Positions 60,391-64,000 of a stretch of DNA of 64,000 nt are shown here, one piece after another. The notes beneath the pieces are model-generated. The model worked only from the letters and a program-made list of their open reading frames with translations. It did no database searches and was not told the DNA's origin. The stretch lies in the NCBI RefSeq assembly GCF_040222955.1, contig NZ_JAVKCA010000011.1, positions 124,001-188,000 of the forward strand, given 5' to 3'. Position 1 is the stretch's first letter; each line of letters starts with the position of its first letter. A program made the position numbers and the translations under genes. This DNA comes from Marinoscillum sp040222955 (lineage in GTDB: Bacteria; Bacteroidota; Bacteroidia; Cytophagales; Cyclobacteriaceae).

Positions 60391-61298
60391 GAAAATTTTT
60401 AATGATATCTGGGCTGATGATTTGGTCCACATTCGCACTTGCACAGCAGCAATTCATGTTCACGCAATACATGTTCAATGGATTGGCTATTAACCCTGCG
60501 TATGCAGGAAGCCATGAGGCATTGAGCCTCACGATGTTTACAAGACACCAATGGGTGGGCATGGAAGGTGCGCCTAATACTCAGACACTGGCAATACATT
60601 CCCCCATTCACAAAGAACACATTGCGATAGGAGGACTGATTGTCAGAGATAAAATAGGTGTGACCACTAACCATACCGTTTATGGCTCCTATGCCTATAA
60701 AATTGATCACCGTGATTATCACCTGTCTTTCGGAATTCAGGGTGGTTTTTCAGTTTATGACACTAACCTTTCGGAGTTGAGACTCACCAACAGCAATGAT
60801 CAGCGTTTTCTCGCCAATGACGTTACGTCGTTTTTACCCAATGTGGGAGTAGGAGCGTATTTTTATCTTCCTGCTTTGTACGTGGGAGCCAGTATTCCTG
60901 AGCTCATCACCAATCCATACAGTTCGCAGGAGTACGCTGACGGAGCTCGTCAGATCAGGCATTACTTCTTCACTGCTGGAGGCGTGATCACACTCAATCA
61001 CTCCATCAAGTGGAAACCCAACATGATGCTGAGGTTAGCTGATCGGAGTAAGCCTAGTGTCGATATCAATTCGAGCTTTCTATTCAACGACATTATCTGG
61101 CTGGGCGTCTCCTACAGAGCCCTGGAGTCTATAGACCTGATTTTTGAACTGCAGGTTTCCCATCACCTGCGTTTGGGATACTCCTACGATATGGGCACTA
61201 CCAACCTGCGGTCGACTAACTCAGGAAGCCACGAACTGGTGTTAAATTATAGATTCAATAAAGGAGCAAAGAGACTCTTAAACCCGCGACATTTTTAG
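60387..61298 (+). CDS. PorP/SprF-family outer-membrane protein
   Basis: Outer-membrane barrel protein of the PorP/SprF family, 303 residues. The signal peptide (1-19, ending AQ) is followed by the family signature QQFMFTQYMFNGLAINPAYAGS, and RHQWVGMEGAPNTQTLAIHSPI at about 52-73. The rest alternates beta strands. In Flavobacterium SprF is needed for secretion of SprB, whose type B domain cannot use the ordinary route. This gene overlaps the adhesin stop by 4 bases (ATGA), so the partner relation is strongly suggested. The symbol is not given because many paralogues exist per genome. Confidence 0.93.
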   Translation: MRKFLMISGLMIWSTFALAQQQFMFTQYMFNGLAINPAYAGSHEALSLTMFTRHQWVGMEGAPNTQTLAIHSPIHKEHIAIGGLIVRDKIGVTTNHTVYGSYAYKIDHRDYHLSFGIQGGFSVYDTNLSELRLTNSNDQRFLANDVTSFLPNVGVGAYFYLPALYVGASIPELITNPYSSQEYADGARQIRHYFFTAGGVITLNHSIKWKPNMMLRLADRSKPSVDINSSFLFNDIIWLGVSYRALESIDLIFELQVSHHLRLGYSYDMGTTNLRSTNSGSHELVLNYRFNKGAKRLLNPRHF

Positions 61299-61305
61299 CA
61301 ATTCA

Positions 61306-63438
61306 ATGAAAAGCAAAATATTGGTATTGATGATATTCTGCTCAGTAGTAGCTACTGGTCAGAAGGTCAAACTATTAGATAATTTCTCTGACAAGGAGCA
61401 GCGAGCCGAGAATTACTTTGCACAATACAAGTACCGCGAAGCCTCGGAACTTTTCAGTGAGGTCTATCGCAGGGATACGACGCGCAAGGAGATAGCACTT
61501 AAGACGGCTGAGTGTTACCGAATGATCAATGATTATCTGGATGCTGAAGTGTGGTACAATACCGGAATAGGCCAGAATGAAGATGTGGACCCGATTTATC
61601 TACTGCACTATGCACAGGCGCTCACCAATAATGAGCATTATGATGAAGCAAAAATCTGGTTTCACAAGTATTCTGAAATGAAGGCTCATGATACCCGAGC
61701 CCAAAAGAAAATAGCGACCCTGGATCAGCTACACTTTCATTTTAAGGACTCTCAGGCTGTGGTACTAACACCAGTCAACATAAACTCAGATCACGCAGAT
61801 TGGGCACCTGCGCGATATGGCAATAAGCTGGTGTTTCTTTCGGGGCGGGGCAATAGTGATAAGTTCAAGAATGTGCTTAACTGGAAAGTGGAGAGCTATA
61901 CTGATATGTACATTACCCATGAAAACGAAGACGGTACAATGACTGAGCCCGAGAAATTTCACCCGGATTTGAACTCAAAGTTTCATGAGGGGCCAATGGT
62001 TTTTTACGGGGATCATAATATTATCTTCACCCAGAATGAATCTGATGGACATAAGGGAGATGGCGGACACCTGGTGCTGTATAGCGCCAAACTCGACCCT
62101 GAAACCAACGAATTTGAAAACCTGAGAAAATTATCCTTTTGTAAGGGAACTACCTCCTATGCACATCCGGCGATCTCTCCGGATGGTCAGGTGTTATACT
62201 TTGCCTCAAACCTTAAGGGAGGCTATGGAAATAGTGACCTCTATAAATCGGAGTGGACCAGCAAAGGTTGGGGTAAACCGATCAACCTGGGACCAGTGAT
62301 TAACTCGGAGGGGAACGAGTCCTTTCCATACGTGATGAATGAGGATGAGTTGGTATTCTCATCTGATGGCCATGGAGGACTTGGTGGACGGGACCTTTTC
62401 AGGGTGGACCTGTCTCAGGAAAACCTTGTGCTTGAGAACCTCGGCTTCCCTTTCAATTCTTCCAAGGATGATTTTGGTTATACCAGTAATGAGCTGGGGA
62501 GTGAGGGGTTTTTGACTTCCAATAGAAAGAGAGGTGGAGAAGACGATGATATCTACAAATTTAGGGTGATCTGGGTGGCGATTGAGTTCGTGGTGGTCGA
62601 TGATGAAACAGGAAGCTTAATAAAGGAGGCAGAGATAAAGGTGTTTAAGGAAGGCAGGCTCACCGATACCAGAGCGACCAATGAGAACGGAATAATGGAT
62701 TTTGTGGCTATGCCGGGAGAGAAGTATGAATTTGAGGTGATCAAGAAGGGTTATGAATCTCATAAATATCGCCTTGGCACGGTGCTTCAGGATGCAGGCA
62801 CGCTCAAGGAGGTCGATGTAGTTTTGAAAAGGGACAGGTCTGTGCTCAAGGAGGCAGAAGAAGACACCACAGATTTCAAACGTTACTCCAAATACTATAA
62901 CAAAGAAAGGCTCGTGCTGACCGTGGGAGATCAGGTTTATGAATACCGTGAGCTAGGTGATTATAAATACCTTGTGGCCGGAGAGGAGAAAATCATGCTT
63001 GATAAAATAGCGATGGATGCTGAGATGTCAATGAAGGAGCGGGCCATTGAAGTGGTTACCGCCTCGGGCATGCAGGTGGGTGAGACTTTTGAGCTGAGCA
63101 ATATTTACTTTGATAGGGATGACGAGAGTTTTATGGAAAAGTACAAACCGCAGTTGGATCAGGCCGTCGCTATTTTGAAAGCCTCTCCCAGAATCAAACT
63201 AGAAATTAATGCCTTTTCGGATAGTCGTGGCACAATCGCAGAAAATAACGAACTTACTTTTAAGAGGGCTCAGATGGTGGCTCGCTATTTCATGTCCAAA
63301 GGGGTACAGGGCTCCAGATTTTTTATCAATGGCTACGGCGAGCAGGGAATTTTAAATGGCTGCGACAACAATACCAAATGCTCTGAGGTAGAGCATGCCG
63401 TCAATAGGAGAGCAGAGTTTAACGTGATTATAAGGTGA
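61306..63438 (+). CDS. PorE-like protein: TPR, PD40 propeller, CarboxypepD_reg and OmpA domains
   Basis: Exported protein of 710 residues. The domain order from N to C: signal peptide (1-18), TPR-like helices (about 25-135), a beta-propeller of PD40/WD40-like blades (about 150-420, e.g. HPAISPDGQVLYFASNLKGG and FSSDGHGGLGGRDLF), a CarboxypepD_reg-like beta-sandwich (about 425-520) and an OmpA peptidoglycan-binding domain (about 595-710, with NAFSDSRG and FINGYGEQG). This order matches PorE (PG1058) of Porphyromonas, a T9SS-associated component that binds peptidoglycan. It follows the SprF-like gene by 7 bases, so it may anchor the adhesin-secretion complex to the cell wall. Confidence 0.9.
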   Translation: MKSKILVLMIFCSVVATGQKVKLLDNFSDKEQRAENYFAQYKYREASELFSEVYRRDTTRKEIALKTAECYRMINDYLDAEVWYNTGIGQNEDVDPIYLLHYAQALTNNEHYDEAKIWFHKYSEMKAHDTRAQKKIATLDQLHFHFKDSQAVVLTPVNINSDHADWAPARYGNKLVFLSGRGNSDKFKNVLNWKVESYTDMYITHENEDGTMTEPEKFHPDLNSKFHEGPMVFYGDHNIIFTQNESDGHKGDGGHLVLYSAKLDPETNEFENLRKLSFCKGTTSYAHPAISPDGQVLYFASNLKGGYGNSDLYKSEWTSKGWGKPINLGPVINSEGNESFPYVMNEDELVFSSDGHGGLGGRDLFRVDLSQENLVLENLGFPFNSSKDDFGYTSNELGSEGFLTSNRKRGGEDDDIYKFRVIWVAIEFVVVDDETGSLIKEAEIKVFKEGRLTDTRATNENGIMDFVAMPGEKYEFEVIKKGYESHKYRLGTVLQDAGTLKEVDVVLKRDRSVLKEAEEDTTDFKRYSKYYNKERLVLTVGDQVYEYRELGDYKYLVAGEEKIMLDKIAMDAEMSMKERAIEVVTASGMQVGETFELSNIYFDRDDESFMEKYKPQLDQAVAILKASPRIKLEINAFSDSRGTIAENNELTFKRAQMVARYFMSKGVQGSRFFINGYGEQGILNGCDNNTKCSEVEHAVNRRAEFNVIIR

Positions 63439-63443
63439 TAAGT

Positions 63444-64000
63444 ATGAAACGACTCAGGATACTAAGTGTAATATTTTTAACCATGATGATCATGGTGATG
63501 AATACCTCAGCACAGGACTGTGGAGCAGAGCGGTTTTATATTTCAGGTGGAAAGGCGTGCACGGATTATATCGAGCCTCTCAAATGCATTAACCTGGACA
63601 TTACGCAATCATATGACTTTGATGGGTTGGAGATGGAGTTCATGTGGAAAATGGGCGACGGGCAAACCCAGGAGGGACTGGAAATTAAGCATTGCTACCA
63701 AAAGCCTGGGAAATACGAGGCTTCTCTCACAGTGACTGATTTGGTGACAAAGGTGGTGATGGAGGATGAATTGCAGGTGGATGTTTTCATTCGGGGAGAG
63801 TTCTCATTGGGCTTCAATGAGATGGAACCAAAGGCTGGAGCGGCATTTGTACCGGATTATACCTTGAGTTTTCCAGACAACTTTACACCGACAAATTATT
63901 TCTGGTCGCTCGGAGACGGGCGTTTTGAATGTGGAACGCAGCCAGAAGTTGTCTATTATTCGGCGAACAGATTTCCCCTGATTTTAAATGTTGAATTGGT
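63444..64000 (+). CDS. PKD-domain secreted protein (3' end cut by window edge)
   Basis: Partial open frame of at least 185 residues, starting 5 bases after the OmpA gene. The signal peptide is residues 1-23 (cleavage near TSAQ). A PKD-type domain is visible in WKMGDGQTQEGLEIKHCYQKPGKYEASLTVTD (about 68-99). A second such domain begins FTPTNYFWSLGDGRFE (about 148-163). Cys residues at 26, 39, 48 and 84 may form disulfides. PKD domains are common in T9SS-exported adhesins and enzymes. It is probably the fourth gene of the operon; the missing C terminus would show whether it has a T9SS sorting domain. Confidence 0.82.
   Translation, partial: MKRLRILSVIFLTMMIMVMNTSAQDCGAERFYISGGKACTDYIEPLKCINLDITQSYDFDGLEMEFMWKMGDGQTQEGLEIKHCYQKPGKYEASLTVTDLVTKVVMEDELQVDVFIRGEFSLGFNEMEPKAGAAFVPDYTLSFPDNFTPTNYFWSLGDGRFECGTQPEVVYYSANRFPLILNVEL

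Overview
The window looks like a chromosomal segment from a free-living, probably marine, gliding member of the Bacteroidota, most likely the Cytophagales/Fulvivirga-Reichenbachiella part of the phylum. The evidence is direct: a type IX secretion system (T9SS) type B C-terminal sorting domain on a 3162-residue surface protein, a PorP/SprF-family protein, a PorE-like TPR/propeller/OmpA protein, a GldJ-like lipoprotein, many lipoboxes, weak Shine-Dalgarno sequences, and several TAnnTTTG-type -7 promoter boxes. I see no insertion sequence, prophage, CRISPR array, tRNA or rRNA. Nearly everything reads as vertically inherited core and accessory chromosome.

Layout. 1-12 kb: a SulP transporter with a beta-carbonic anhydrase (cut by the left edge), a YitT-type membrane protein, a GH5 glycosidase, YjbQ plus a beta-helix lipoprotein, prfA, a haem-motif lipoprotein, a Kazal-like lipoprotein overlapping tag, an unknown exported protein with an arylamine N-acetyltransferase, and a DUF5996-like protein. 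12-22 kb: two TerB-like paralogues, an SDR oxidoreductase, an ABA4-like membrane protein, a Na+/Ca2+-exchanger-family protein, a Rieske protein, gdhA with three short genes around it, a CASTOR/POLLUX-type channel, a NarL-type response regulator, and a third TerB-like gene preceded by a strongly structured intergenic region. 22-28.5 kb: a fatty-acid beta-oxidation operon (marR-fadN-fadA), a CxxC protein and a large TPR protein.

28.5-38 kb carries what I consider the replication-origin region. An intergenic segment (28544-28949) has an AT-rich tract, several DnaA-box-like 9-mers and an extreme G-over-C asymmetry (about 100 G to 18 C in 300 bases). It is followed by an operon of an Ig-like lipoprotein, a methyltransferase, mnmG, ybeY, an anti-sigma-type ATPase and a DUF4175 coiled-coil protein. 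Two ParB-site (parS)-like palindromes lie between mnmG and ybeY. dnaA, parA and parB are not in the window.

38-50 kb: comF, gldJ-like, mfd, a tandem-terminator region with no upstream gene, S1/P1 nuclease, a fourth TerB-like gene, DUF4301, a zinc metalloprotease, an unknown exported protein and a 2'-5' RNA ligase-like protein. 50.9-64 kb: a surface-adhesin operon with the order giant repeat protein, PorP/SprF-like protein, PorE-like OmpA protein and a PKD-domain protein cut by the right edge. By analogy with SprB/SprF of Flavobacterium this is probably a T9SS cargo with its own attachment or secretion partner. The most notable items are the putative oriC/parS region, the adhesin locus with its near-identical DNA repeats and an unusual embedded domain, and the structured non-coding segments at 21.3-21.6 kb and 43.9 kb.
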